DNA of 64,000 bases from Streptomyces sp. 840.1 (lineage in GTDB: Bacteria > Actinomycetota > Actinomycetes > Streptomycetales > Streptomycetaceae). The position numbers were made by a program, and so were the translations under genes. Numbering within the stretch: the stretch's first letter is position 1; each line of letters opens with the position of its first letter. Of this stretch, positions 52,979 through 61,982 are shown one piece after another. The stretch covers positions 5,694,001-5,758,000 of the forward strand of contig NZ_RJUU01000001.1 in NCBI RefSeq assembly GCF_003751445.1. The letters are read 5' to 3'. The notes under the pieces are model-generated. The model was not told the DNA's origin, did no database searches, and worked only from the letters and a program-made list of their open reading frames with translations.

Positions 52979-53602
52979 ATGGCGAAGCTGACCCTCATCA
53001 CCTTCCTGACGCTCGACGGCGTCATGCAGGCCCCGGGCGCACCCGAGGAGGACCCGAGCGACGGATTCGAGTACGGCGGCTGGCAGGCCCCGGTCATCGA
53101 CCGGGACTCGTCGCAGTTCGTCGGGGAGATGTTCGACCGCTCGGCGGCCTTCCTGCTGGGCAGGCGGACCTACGACATCTTCGCCGGGTACTGGCCGGGC
53201 ATCACCGACCCCGGCAACCCGGTCGCCTCCCGGCTCAACCGGTATCCCAAGTACGTCGTCTCGACCACCCTGGAGAAGGCCGGCTGGGAGAACACCACCG
53301 TGATCTCCACCGATGTCGCCGCGGAGGTCGCCCGGGTCAAGGAGCGCACGCAAGGGGGCGAGGTGCAGATCTACGGCAGTGGCGTGCTCGCCCGGTCCCT
53401 GATGGCGCACGGCCTGATCGACGAGTACAACCTGCTGGTCCACCCCGTCGTGCTGGGCGCCGGCAAGCGGCTGTTCACGGACGGCGGGCTGCCGACGGCC
53501 TTCGAGCTGACTGGCGCCCGCATGACCCCCAACGGCATCGCGATCAACACCTACCGGCCCACCGGCCGGGCCGAGTTCGGGTCCATCCCCGACGGCACCT
53601 GA
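52979..53602 (+). CDS. RibD C-terminal/dihydrofolate reductase-fold protein
   Basis: A 207-residue protein of the RibD_C family (YwjB-like). Motifs are LTLITFLTLDGVMQAPG, FLLGRRTYDIFAGYWP, YPKYVVSTTL and IYGSGVLARSLMAHGLIDEYNLLVHPVVLGAGKRLF. Such proteins bind NADPH, but most have no known substrate. ATG 52979 follows AGAAGGAGCAG. The upstream in-frame codons are not typical coding. Confidence 0.9.
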   Translation: MAKLTLITFLTLDGVMQAPGAPEEDPSDGFEYGGWQAPVIDRDSSQFVGEMFDRSAAFLLGRRTYDIFAGYWPGITDPGNPVASRLNRYPKYVVSTTLEKAGWENTTVISTDVAAEVARVKERTQGGEVQIYGSGVLARSLMAHGLIDEYNLLVHPVVLGAGKRLFTDGGLPTAFELTGARMTPNGIAINTYRPTGRAEFGSIPDGT

Positions 53603-53674
53603 ACGAGCGTCCAGTGAACGGCCGCCACGTCGAAGGCGCTACGTGACCGGCCGCCACGACAACCACCCGCGTGG

Positions 53675-54292
53675 TCAGCCGGCCTGCGGCGGGGCCCAGT
53701 CCGGCGAACGGCCGAGCGCCGACAGGACGAGCGCGAAGGTGCCCGCCCCGCCGCCCTCCACCTGATCGCCGACGGGCAGCGCGGGCCGGAAGGCCGCACC
53801 CGGCCGTTCGCGCGACTCGCCGCCGGGGACGCGCAGGGCGATGGGCAGCGCGGCCTCGACGACGTCCGCAGGAAAGACGGGCCGCGACCCGAGCGAGGCC
53901 GCCGCGTCCCAGGAATGCACGACGTAGTCGATGAAGTGGAACCCGATCGCGGCCGGTGCGGCGAACGTCGCGGCGGCGTCGATCTCCGGGAGCGCGAACC
54001 GCCGCTCCAGCACGCCCGGTTCGGCGAACGCCTCCAGCACGGCGTCGGCCGCCTCGCGATACCGGGCGGCCGGGTCGTCCCCGTACGGGCGGGTCCGCCA
54101 GGTGTCCGCGCCGGCCCCCCGGCCTCGCGCGGCGGCGGCGAACCCGAGGTGCTGGGCGCCCATGTGCTCGACGAGGCGGCGCAGCGTCCAGTCGGAGCAG
54201 GGCGAGGGCCGGTCCCAGTCGCCGGGGCCCGCGCTCCGCACGATGCGTACGGATTCCAGCACTGCGGCCCGGTCGAGCTGCACGATGTCCAC
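53675..54292 (-). CDS. DinB/maleylpyruvate isomerase-like protein
   Basis: A 205-residue protein from GTG 54292 (AAAGGAA upstream; GTG 54310 is an alternative). The family pattern is clear: RPSPCSDWTLRRLVEHMGAQHL at the start and GFHFIDYVVHSWDAAASLG holding the second conserved histidine pair. A mycothiol-dependent activity is possible. It is a distant paralogue of the gene at 32.8 kb. Confidence 0.8.
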   Translation of the reverse strand: MDIVQLDRAAVLESVRIVRSAGPGDWDRPSPCSDWTLRRLVEHMGAQHLGFAAAARGRGAGADTWRTRPYGDDPAARYREAADAVLEAFAEPGVLERRFALPEIDAAATFAAPAAIGFHFIDYVVHSWDAAASLGSRPVFPADVVEAALPIALRVPGGESRERPGAAFRPALPVGDQVEGGGAGTFALVLSALGRSPDWAPPQAG

Positions 54293-54343
54293 GGTCGGGG
54301 TTCCTTTCACCGGGTGTTCGGGCGGGTTCGGGGTGGCGGGGAG

Positions 54344-54778
54344 TCAGGCCGACGGCGTCGGCCACGGCGTCGCTCCGGTGACCAGCGGCCAGGCGGATTC
54401 GCGGAGGTCGGCGGGGGAGGTGTACGGGGCCGTCCAGGTCGCGGAACGCAGGGCGCCGCGGTCGCGGTGCGCGCGGACGATGCGCCGGTGGTCGGGGCGG
54501 GCGACGAAGCCCATCAGGTGCTCGTGGGCGGTCCACACGGTGATGGAACCGGAACGGTTCATCCGGGGGCCCACGTCCACCCACAGCCACATGCCGACCG
54601 CGCCCGGGGTCGCCGGCCAGGTGCGGCGCAGCCGCATCCCCGCGGTCCCGACGGACAGCGTGCTCCAGGGGCGGTGCGTGACGAACTCGGTGACGCCGAC
54701 GACGACTTCGGTCCCTGGTTCCACGGTCGGGGCGGCGGGGCCGCCCCGCCAGTGCGTGCTCCAGAGGGTGTGCGGCAC
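54344..54778 (-). CDS. Monooxygenase-like (DUF3291/spheroidene-monooxygenase-like) small protein
   Basis: A 144-residue protein from GTG 54778 (GGAAGGA 8 nt upstream). The C-terminal half has the pattern NRSGSITVWTAHEHLMGFV followed by PDHRRIVRAHRDRG and WTAP, found in dimeric alpha/beta-barrel monooxygenase-like proteins. The assignment is from memory and only moderately sure. It is downstream of a TetR gene with a palindromic site between them. Confidence 0.65.
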   Translation of the reverse strand: MPHTLWSTHWRGGPAAPTVEPGTEVVVGVTEFVTHRPWSTLSVGTAGMRLRRTWPATPGAVGMWLWVDVGPRMNRSGSITVWTAHEHLMGFVARPDHRRIVRAHRDRGALRSATWTAPYTSPADLRESAWPLVTGATPWPTPSA

Positions 54779-54852
54779 GGGCGGTCCTTCCCTGCGTGGT
54801 TCGGCCGGACCGCCGCGGGGCTCCGCGGCGGATGACTGTGACCATACAGTTG

Positions 54853-54867
54853 AACGAACGATCGTGC
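54853..54867. promoter_or_regulatory. Possible TetR operator
   Basis: AACGAACGATCGTGC has the centre ACGATCGT, a perfect 8-bp palindrome. It lies between the TetR gene and the next minus-strand gene, and AT content is raised around it. Confidence 0.45.
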
Positions 54868-54917
54868 TATTAGTTACGGCCGGGCCGCCCCGGACGGTTC
54901 ACCGGTGCGTGCCCCCG

Positions 54918-55562
54918 CTACCCGGTGCCGGGCAGGGATGACGCGTCCGTCGCCACCGCCCGCAGCCGACCCAGGATCGCGCGCGCCGCCCGCGTGTAGC
55001 CCTCCGGGCTGTCCCGGAGCACCGAGTCGCCGTTGGCCAGCTCCAGGAACGCGATGATCTCGAAGGCGAGCTGGGGGACGTCGCAGTCCTCCCGGATCTC
55101 GCCCAGCACCCGCGCCTCCTCGATCCGGCGCTCCACGAAGGCGACCCAGTCGGCCTGCGCGGCCACGACCGCGTCGTGCACCGGGCCCTCGCGCGCGTCG
55201 AACTCCGCGATGGCCGCGTAGAAGAAGCAGCCCCCCGGGAACACCCGCCGCTCCGAGTAGGCGATCCAGCGCTCGTACAGCTCCCGGACCCGCCCCAGCC
55301 CGGCCGGAACGGCCCGTACCGGCTGCACGACGTGCTCGTCGTACACCGCGGCGGCGGCTCGCACGGTGGCCAGCTGGAGCTCCTCCTTGGAGCCGAAGAG
55401 GGCGAACACGCCGCTCTTGCTCAGCCGGAGCTCGGTGGCGAGCCGGCCCAGCGAGAGGCCTTCCAGGCCCTCCACCGAGGCGACCGCGGCCGCGTGCGCG
55501 AGAACCAGCTGCCGGGTGCGGTTGCCCCGCTCGACCCTTCCGTCCTGGCGTGCTCCCGCCAT
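54918..55562 (-). CDS. TetR-family regulator
   Basis: A 214-residue regulator. The helix-turn-helix (~18-62) reads LSLGRLATELRLSKSGVFALFGSKEELQLA. The C-terminal ligand domain has FPGGCFFYAAIAEFDAREG, the TetR_C_16/YxaF type. ATG 55562 is used. It is divergent from a DMT exporter 153 nt away, which is the likely target, together with the downstream small gene. Confidence 0.92.
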   Translation of the reverse strand: MAGARQDGRVERGNRTRQLVLAHAAAVASVEGLEGLSLGRLATELRLSKSGVFALFGSKEELQLATVRAAAAVYDEHVVQPVRAVPAGLGRVRELYERWIAYSERRVFPGGCFFYAAIAEFDAREGPVHDAVVAAQADWVAFVERRIEEARVLGEIREDCDVPQLAFEIIAFLELANGDSVLRDSPEGYTRAARAILGRLRAVATDASSLPGTG

Positions 55563-55715
55563 CTGGCGACTCCGTGCTCGGTGGGGTGCGGGGCGGCGTG
55601 CGTCGGACCGGCCCCGGGGCTCGCCATTGTAGGAGTGCGGCCGGTACGGTGATCGCTCCGCGTGCGAGCCAGTGAGGTCTCCGCATCCTGCCTGTGGAGA
55701 ACCAGGAGAATCCGG

Positions 55716-56639
55716 GTGTCCTCGATCGCCGTACCCGTCCTCGCCCCGCCGCGCCGGGCGTGGCTCACCGATCTGCCCGTCCTGCTGGTCGCGGTGGTCT
55801 GGGGCTCCAGCTACCTGGCCGCCAAGGGCATCACCACGGCGCACACCGTCATCGCCGTCCTCGTCCTCAGATTCGCCGTGGTGCTGCCCGTCCTGGTGGC
55901 CGCCGGGTGGCGCAGGCTCTCGGCGCTGACCGCCGCGCAGTGGCGGGGTGCGGGGCTGCTGGGCCTGGTGCTCAGCGGGATCTTCCTGGTGGAGACGTAC
56001 GGCATCGTGCACACCTCGGCGACCAACGCCGGGCTCATCATCAGCCTCACCATGGTCTTCACCCCGCTCGCCGAGGCCGCGGTGACCCGCGTCCGGCCGC
56101 CCGGCACCTTCCTCGCCGCCGCCGCGCTCTCCGTGGCCGGTGTGGTGCTGCTGACCCAGGGCGGCGGATTCACCAGCCCGTCGGCGGGTGATCTGCTGAT
56201 GCTCGTCGCCGCCCTGGCCCGCACCCTCCACGTGCTGCTCATGGCACGCATCAAGTCCGTCCGGTCGGCGGACTCGCTCTCCCTGACCACCGTCCAGCTC
56301 GGCAGCGCGGTCGCCGTCTTCGCACTGCTGGCCGCCGTCCCCGGTACCGGCGATTCGCCGTGGTCGGTCGCCGCCGGATTCGGCGTCCGCGAGTGGGGCG
56401 GGCTGCTCTTCCTCTCGGTCTTCTGCACGCTCTTCGCGTTCTTCGTGCAGATGTGGTCCGTACGCCGCACCTCGCCGTCCCGGGTCAGTCTGCTGCTCGG
56501 TACGGAACCGCTCTGGGCCGCGGCCGTCGGCATCGCGATCGGCGGCGAACGCCTCGGCGTCCTCGGAGCGGCGGGCGCGGTCCTGGTGCTCGCGGGCACG
56601 GCCTGGGGGCGGCGCAGCACGGCCCCGGCTACTCCTTGA
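55716..56639 (+). CDS. EamA/DMT-family transporter
   Basis: A 307-residue membrane protein with ten predicted helices in two EamA repeats, each beginning with a WG-type helix (VAVVWGSSYLAAKG; LLMLVAALARTLHVLL). GTG 55716 follows AGGAG. Members export amino acids or small metabolites. The divergent TetR probably controls it. Its last codons overlap the convergent small membrane gene by 11 nt. Confidence 0.9.
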   Translation: MSSIAVPVLAPPRRAWLTDLPVLLVAVVWGSSYLAAKGITTAHTVIAVLVLRFAVVLPVLVAAGWRRLSALTAAQWRGAGLLGLVLSGIFLVETYGIVHTSATNAGLIISLTMVFTPLAEAAVTRVRPPGTFLAAAALSVAGVVLLTQGGGFTSPSAGDLLMLVAALARTLHVLLMARIKSVRSADSLSLTTVQLGSAVAVFALLAAVPGTGDSPWSVAAGFGVREWGGLLFLSVFCTLFAFFVQMWSVRRTSPSRVSLLLGTEPLWAAAVGIAIGGERLGVLGAAGAVLVLAGTAWGRRSTAPATP

Positions 56640-56832
56640 CCGAGTCCGACGCGATCATGACGGCTGTCCCCGTCACCGCCAGCACGATGCTGACGAACAA
56701 CGAGTAGTCGCCGACGAACGGCAGCCGCTGCACCAGACCGAAGAAGTGGAACCAGCCGAACCACTCGTGGAGCAGCCCGGCGGCACCCTGGGCGAAGAGC
56801 AGGAAGCCGACCGTCTCGCAGAGTTTCTTCAT
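56629..56832 (-). CDS. Small two-helix membrane protein
   Basis: A 67-residue protein from ATG 56832. Two hydrophobic segments (ETVGFLLFAQGAAGLLHEWF and YSLFVSIVLAVTGTAVMI) flank a short basic loop with RLPFVGD. It is conserved-looking but not recognised. Confidence 0.75.
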   Translation of the reverse strand: MKKLCETVGFLLFAQGAAGLLHEWFGWFHFFGLVQRLPFVGDYSLFVSIVLAVTGTAVMIASDSVKE

Positions 56833-56978
56833 GGGGGCGAGCCTGACGGGCCGGGCGTCCTCGCCGCATCGGCCGGTGGTCCGGGCCGCTCGGCCGAAAG
56901 TCTTCCCTTCCGCGACTTTGGTCGCCTCCCCGCCCCGAACCGCCGGAAGCCGTCCTTCCCCTGCGTAGCTTTGCCGAT

Positions 56979-58196
56979 ATGACGCGTACGGAGTACCCCT
57001 GGCTGCTGCCCTCGGCGATGGCCGACCCCGAGCTGCCCGGAGACCGGGACGGCCGCTCCCGCCGTACCGTGCGCGACTGGATCGTCGACATCATGGCGTT
57101 CGTCTGCGCGGCGGGCATCGGACTGGCGACCCTCGCCACGATCGAGGCGGACCCCACCACACCCGAGGGTGTCCTCTTCGTGGACTCGCTGATCGGCGCC
57201 GCGGCCTGCTGCGCGCTGTGGTTCCGGCGGCGGTGGCCGGCCGGCCTCGCGGTGGCGCTGACGCTGCTGTCCACCGTGGAGCCCGTCGCGGCCGGAGCGC
57301 TGCTGGTGGCCCTGTTCAGCGTGGCCGTGCACCGGCCGTTCCGCCCTGTCGCCCTCGTCGGCGCCGGCGCTCTGGCCGTCGCCCCGATCCAGCCCTACGT
57401 GCGCCCGGACCCGAGCACCTCGTTCATGGCGTCCACGATCGTCGGAGTGCTGCTGATCCTGCTGGTGCTCAGCTGGGGCATGGTCGTACGGTCCAGACGC
57501 CAGCTGGTCGTCACCCTGCGCGAGCGCGCCCGCCGCGCCGAGACCGAGGCCGCACTGCGCGCCGAACAGGCCCAGCGGCTGGCCCGCGAGGACATCGCCC
57601 GGGAGATGCACGACGTCCTCGCCCACCGGCTGACCCTGCTCAGCGTCCACGCCGGAGCCCTGGAATTCCGGCCCGACGCGCCCCCCGCCGAGGTGGCCCG
57701 CGCCGCCGGAGTCATCCGGGACAGCGCGCACGAGGCGCTCCAGGACCTCCGCGAGATCATCGGCGTACTGCGCAGCCCCCGGGACGGCGAGGGCGACCGC
57801 CCGCAGCCCACCCTCGCCACGCTCGACGCGCTGATCGCCGAATCCCGCCTGGCCGGGATGAAGGTCGCCCTCGACAACCACCTGGCCGACCCGGCCGCGG
57901 CGCCCGCCGCCACCGGCCGCACCGTCTACCGCATCGCCCAGGAGGGCCTGACCAACGCCCGCAAGCACGCGCCCGGCACCGAGGTCACCGTCAGGGTCAG
58001 CGGCGGCCCGGGGCAGGGCATCACCGTCGAGGTCCGCAACCCGGCCCCCACCGAGCCCTTCGAGCAGGTGCCCGGGTCCGGCCAGGGCCTCATCGGCCTG
58101 ACCGAACGGGCCACCCTCGCCGGCGGCCGGCTCGACCACGGACCGGAACCTGGCGGTGGGTTCGCGGTCCGGGCTTGGCTACCGTGGCCGTCATGA
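56979..58196 (+). CDS. NarL-family sensor histidine kinase
   Basis: A 405-residue kinase. The first ~170 residues hold about five membrane helices without a large outer loop. A short coiled linker (LRERARRAETEAALRAEQAQ) precedes the acceptor motif REMHDVLAHRLTLLSVHAG. The N box reads EGLTNARKHAPG, and GLIGLTERATLAGG marks the G2 region. No clear G1 DxGxG is visible, a known variation in this group. ATG 56979 is used. It overlaps its regulator by ATGA. Confidence 0.9.
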   Translation: MTRTEYPWLLPSAMADPELPGDRDGRSRRTVRDWIVDIMAFVCAAGIGLATLATIEADPTTPEGVLFVDSLIGAAACCALWFRRRWPAGLAVALTLLSTVEPVAAGALLVALFSVAVHRPFRPVALVGAGALAVAPIQPYVRPDPSTSFMASTIVGVLLILLVLSWGMVVRSRRQLVVTLRERARRAETEAALRAEQAQRLAREDIAREMHDVLAHRLTLLSVHAGALEFRPDAPPAEVARAAGVIRDSAHEALQDLREIIGVLRSPRDGEGDRPQPTLATLDALIAESRLAGMKVALDNHLADPAAAPAATGRTVYRIAQEGLTNARKHAPGTEVTVRVSGGPGQGITVEVRNPAPTEPFEQVPGSGQGLIGLTERATLAGGRLDHGPEPGGGFAVRAWLPWPS

Positions 58197-58912
58197 CCAA
58201 CCCGACTCCCGCCCCCGCCGGCCGGCCCGTGCGGCTTCTCATCGTCGACGACGACCCGCTCGTACGGGCCGGGCTCACCCTGATGCTCGGCGGCGCCGAC
58301 GACATCGACATCGTGGGGGAGGGGGCCGACGGCAGCGAGGCACCCGGACTCGTCGAACGGCTCCGGCCGGACGTCGTCCTCATGGACATCCGGATGCCGG
58401 TCATGGACGGGCTGACCGCCACCGAGGTGCTGCGCGGCCGCCCCGACGCACCCGAGATCATCGTCCTGACCACGTTCCACGCCGACGAACAGGTGCTGCG
58501 CGCGATCCGTGCCGGAGCGGCCGGCTTCGTGCTCAAGGACACCCCGCCCGGACAGATCGTCGACTCCGTGCGCCGGGTCGCGGCCGGCGACCCTGTCCTG
58601 TCGCCCGCGGTCACCCGGCAGCTCATGGCCCGAGCCGCCGGCCCCGGACGGGAGGAGAAGGCCGGCCGCGCGCAGGAGGCCCGCCGGCGGCTCGAACTGC
58701 TCGCCGACCGCGAACGCGAGGTGGCCGTTGCCGTCGGGCACGGCCGTTCCAACGCGGAGATCGCCGCGGCGCTCTACCTGAGCGTGGCCACCGTGAAGAC
58801 CCAGGTGTCTCGGATTCTGGCCAAGTTCGACTTCAACAACCGTGTCCAGATCGCCCTGTTGGTCCACGATGCGGGCCTGTTGGACGACGGTGACGGGCCC
58901 GGCCTGTCCTGA
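58193..58912 (+). CDS. NarL/LuxR-type response regulator
   Basis: A 239-residue regulator. The receiver domain contains LLIVDDDPLVRAGL, the phospho-Asp in VVLMDIRMPVMDG, VLTTFHADEQV and VLKDTPPGQI. The HTH has LADREREVAVAVGHGRSN and LSVATVKTQVSRILAKFDF. A slightly long linker (~145-165) separates them. Its targets are not evident. Confidence 0.93.
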   Translation: MTNPTPAPAGRPVRLLIVDDDPLVRAGLTLMLGGADDIDIVGEGADGSEAPGLVERLRPDVVLMDIRMPVMDGLTATEVLRGRPDAPEIIVLTTFHADEQVLRAIRAGAAGFVLKDTPPGQIVDSVRRVAAGDPVLSPAVTRQLMARAAGPGREEKAGRAQEARRRLELLADREREVAVAVGHGRSNAEIAAALYLSVATVKTQVSRILAKFDFNNRVQIALLVHDAGLLDDGDGPGLS

Positions 58913-58997
58913 TCTCTCCGTCCGGTGCGGGCCCGGCGGCATACGCTGAACCGGCCGGCCCTCGCGGCCGGACCGATCAGACCGGGAGGGTGGGCCC

Positions 58998-60176
58998 ATG
59001 TCCGATGTCGATGCGGATCTGCGCGGGTTCGCGGACTTCACCGCGAACCCGTACCCGTACTACGAGAAGATGCGCGTCGCGGGACCGGTGCACTGCGTCC
59101 GGACCGACGAGTTCGACCGGGTGTGGCTGGTCGTCGGGTACGACGAGGGGCGTTCCGTCCTGGCCGACCAGCGGTTCGGCAAGGACTGGCGGACGCTGCC
59201 CGGCCAGACGGGTGCGGGCGACCCGATCAACGCCAACATGCTGGAGATGGACGCACCCGACCACACGCGGCTGCGCAAGCTGGTCGCGCGGGAGTTCACC
59301 CCCCGCCGGATCGAGGCGCTGCGGCCCCGCGTGCGGCAGATCACCGACGCGCTGCTCGACGCGATGCTGCCGGCCGGGCAGGCGGATCTCGTCGACGCCT
59401 TCGCCTTCCCGCTGCCCATCACCGTCATCTGCGAACTCATCGGAGTGCCCGACCTGGACCGGGACGCCTTCCGCCTGCTGTCCAACGGCGTGGTCTCCCC
59501 TGCCGGTGCGCAGGGAAACGGCGACGCGGTCCGCGCCATGGGCGGCTATCTCGCCGAGCTGATCGAGATCAAGCGCCGCTCGCCGGGCGACGACCTGCTG
59601 AGTGCGCTGATCGCCGCGCGGTACGAGGACGAGGACGCACTGTCGCCCGACGAACTGGTCGGCATGGCCTTCCTGTTGCTCGTCGCAGGGCACGAGACGA
59701 CGGTCAACCTGATTGCCAACGGGGTACGGGCCCTGCTCGAACACCCGGAACAACTGGCCGCTCTGCGGGCCGACTTCGGGCTGATCGACGGGGCGGTCGA
59801 GGAGATGCTCCGCTACGACGGACCGGTGGAGACCGCCACCTTCCGGTTCGCCCGGGAGGCCGCGACGATCGGCTCGACGGCCGTCGCGGCCGGTGATCCG
59901 GTGCTGGTCGCCCTGGCGGGCGCCGACCGCGACCCCGGCCGCTACCCGGAACCGGACCGGTTCGACATCCGCCGCGAGACGCAGGGGCACCTGGCCTTCG
60001 GACACGGCGTGCACTTCTGCATGGGTGCGCCGCTGGCCCGGATGGAGGGCCGCATCGCGGTCCGCGCGCTGCTGGAGCGGTGCCCAGGACTCGTACTCGA
60101 CCCGGACGCGGGGGAGCCGGACTGGCTGCCCGGCATGCTGATCCGGGGGACGCGGACGCTCCCGGTGCGCTGGTGA
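58998..60176 (+). CDS. Cytochrome P450 (CYP107-like)
   Basis: A 392-residue soluble class I P450. The I-helix motif is LLLVAGHETT, the K-helix ExxR is in EEMLRY, and the heme loop is AFGHGVHFCMGAPLAR. All core residues are intact, unlike the CYP at 6.3 kb. ATG 58998 follows GGGAGG. About half identical to the second P450 at 60.8 kb. No ferredoxin or ferredoxin reductase gene is adjacent. Confidence 0.93.
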   Translation: MSDVDADLRGFADFTANPYPYYEKMRVAGPVHCVRTDEFDRVWLVVGYDEGRSVLADQRFGKDWRTLPGQTGAGDPINANMLEMDAPDHTRLRKLVAREFTPRRIEALRPRVRQITDALLDAMLPAGQADLVDAFAFPLPITVICELIGVPDLDRDAFRLLSNGVVSPAGAQGNGDAVRAMGGYLAELIEIKRRSPGDDLLSALIAARYEDEDALSPDELVGMAFLLLVAGHETTVNLIANGVRALLEHPEQLAALRADFGLIDGAVEEMLRYDGPVETATFRFAREAATIGSTAVAAGDPVLVALAGADRDPGRYPEPDRFDIRRETQGHLAFGHGVHFCMGAPLARMEGRIAVRALLERCPGLVLDPDAGEPDWLPGMLIRGTRTLPVRW

Positions 60177-60184
60177 GACGGACG

Positions 60185-60301
60185 CCGACACGATGTGCCG
60201 ACAAGACATGCCGACTGTGCGTGCCGACTGTGCGCGCTGACGAGAAGTGCTGACGGGAAGTGCTGACAGGACGTGCCGGTGATGCCTGCCGGATGAGGCG
60301 G
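60185..60301. repeat. 13-bp tandem repeat, nine degenerate copies
   Basis: Units starting at 60185, 60198, 60211, 60224, 60237, 60250, 60263, 60276 and 60289 share the frame C-Y-G-A-C...G-T-G. For example, CCGACTGTGCGTG is followed by CCGACTGTGCGCG, and CTGACGAGAAGTG by CTGACGGGAAGTG. It fills the gap between the first P450 and the thioesterase. 13 is not a multiple of three, so it is not a coding repeat. Confidence 0.75.
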
Positions 60302-60330
60302 ACGTGCTGTGTGGGACAGAAAGGAACGTC

Positions 60331-60750
60331 ATGACCGGACTCGACCTGGAGACGGCCCGCAAGGTGCTCGACAGCCAGCCGTTCAGCGCACTCGTCGGAG
60401 CGCGGATCACCGCGTTCGGCGACGGCGGGGCGACGCTGGAGATCGACGGCCGCGAGGAACTCCGGCAGCAGAACGGATTCATGCACGGCGGGGTGCTCGC
60501 GTACGCCGCCGACAACGCGCTCACCTTCGCCGCCGGAACGACGCTCGGCCCGGCCGTGCTGACCGGCGGGTTCTCGATCCAGTACCTGCGGCCCGCGACC
60601 GGCGTCGGACTCGTCGCCCGCGCCCTCGTCGTTCACACCGGCCGCCGGCAGGCCGTGGCCCGCTGCGATCTGTTCACCGTTGACGCGGGCGGCGCCGAAA
60701 CCCTGTGCGCGGTCGCCCAGGGCACCGTCCTGAACGCCTCGTCGTCCTGA
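60331..60750 (+). CDS. PaaI-type hotdog thioesterase
   Basis: A 139-residue hotdog-fold thioesterase. The active-site helix motif is NGFMHGGVLAYAADNALTF (Asn/Gly-Asp type), followed by FSIQYLRPATG. ATG 60331 follows AGAAAGGAACG. It lies 11 nt before the second P450, so they are co-transcribed. It may release an acyl-CoA intermediate of the P450 pathway. Confidence 0.9.
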   Translation: MTGLDLETARKVLDSQPFSALVGARITAFGDGGATLEIDGREELRQQNGFMHGGVLAYAADNALTFAAGTTLGPAVLTGGFSIQYLRPATGVGLVARALVVHTGRRQAVARCDLFTVDAGGAETLCAVAQGTVLNASSS

Positions 60751-60761
60751 AGGAGTCCCGC

Positions 60762-61958
60762 GTGACCACGCAGGAGGCAGTCGACCTCGGAGCCATGGGG
60801 GACAGCTTCACCCGCGACCCGTACAGCGTGTACGCGGCCCTGCGGGCCCGGGGCCCCGTCCACCGGGTCCGCATCCCGGAGGGCACACCCGCCTGGCTCG
60901 TCGTCGGGTACGAGGAGGGCCGCGCCGCGCTCGCGGACCAGCGGCTCTCCAAGCAGTGGGCCAGGGCCTCGCCCGCGCTCGGCCTGACCCAGGTCGCCTC
61001 GGGGACGTCCATGCTCAGCACGGACGCACCCGTGCACACCCGGCTGCGCAAGCTGGTCACCCGGGAGTTCACGCCCCGCCGCATGCAGCAGCTCGTGCCG
61101 CGCGTGCGGCGGATGACCGACGGACTCCTCGACACGATGCTGGCCCTGCCCGGCCGCCGTACCGACCTCGTCGAGTCGCTGGCGTTCCCGCTGCCGATGT
61201 CCGTCATCTGTGAACTGCTCGGGGTGCCCTTCCTGGACCGCCGGGCCTTCCGGACGTGGTCCAACACCGCGGTGTCCTCCATCGACGGGGCGGCGCGGCG
61301 GGCGGCCACCGCCGACATGTCCGGCTATCTGGCCGGGCTCCTCGACGACAAGCGCGCACAGCCGGGCGACGACCTGATGAGCGCGCTGATCCACACCGCC
61401 GACGAGGACGGCGACCGGCTCTCGGCCGAGGAACTGATGGGCATGGCCTGGCTGTTGCTGGTGGCCGGCCACGAGACCACGGTGAGCCTCATCTCCAACG
61501 GGGTGCTCGCCCTGCTCACCCATCCCGAGCAGCTCGCGGCGCTGCGGGCGCAGCCCGCGCTGATCGACAACGCGGTGGAGGAGATGCTGCGTTACGCCGG
61601 CCCGATCGAGACGCCCACCTACCGCTTCACCACCGGCCCGCTCGACATCGGCGGCACGGTGATCCCGGGCGGCGGCGAGCTGGTCCTGATCGCGACGGCG
61701 GACGCCAACCGCGATCCGGACCGCTACCCGGACGGGGACCGCTTCGACATCACCAGGGACGCCCGGGGGCACGTCGCCTTCGGACGCGGCATCCACTACT
61801 GCCTGGGCGCGCCGCTGGCCCGGATCGAGGCGGCGGTGGCGGTCGGAGCACTGCTGGAACGCTGCCCCGGCCTGGCCCTGGACGCGGATCCGGACACGCT
61901 GACCTGGCGGACCGGGATGCTCATCCGGGGACCGGAAGGCCTGCCGGTCCGGTGGTGA
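60762..61958 (+). CDS. Cytochrome P450 (CYP107-like), second copy
   Basis: A 398-residue P450 from GTG 60762 (AAGGAG upstream). It has LLLVAGHETT, EEMLRY and AFGRGIHYCLGAPLAR, all intact. It is a paralogue of the P450 at 59 kb and begins 11 nt after the thioesterase gene. The stop is 24 nt from the convergent Gfo/Idh gene. The substrate is unknown; lipid or polyketide acids would fit the thioesterase neighbour. Confidence 0.93.
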   Translation: MTTQEAVDLGAMGDSFTRDPYSVYAALRARGPVHRVRIPEGTPAWLVVGYEEGRAALADQRLSKQWARASPALGLTQVASGTSMLSTDAPVHTRLRKLVTREFTPRRMQQLVPRVRRMTDGLLDTMLALPGRRTDLVESLAFPLPMSVICELLGVPFLDRRAFRTWSNTAVSSIDGAARRAATADMSGYLAGLLDDKRAQPGDDLMSALIHTADEDGDRLSAEELMGMAWLLLVAGHETTVSLISNGVLALLTHPEQLAALRAQPALIDNAVEEMLRYAGPIETPTYRFTTGPLDIGGTVIPGGGELVLIATADANRDPDRYPDGDRFDITRDARGHVAFGRGIHYCLGAPLARIEAAVAVGALLERCPGLALDADPDTLTWRTGMLIRGPEGLPVRW

Positions 61959-61982
61959 GGTCCCCAAGCCCCCGCCCGTGTC

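Noticed and set aside
53615..53665. Direct repeat CGGCCGCCACG after the dihydrofolate reductase-like gene
   Set aside because: Two short copies in GC-rich DNA; no dyad or conserved spacing to support a function.
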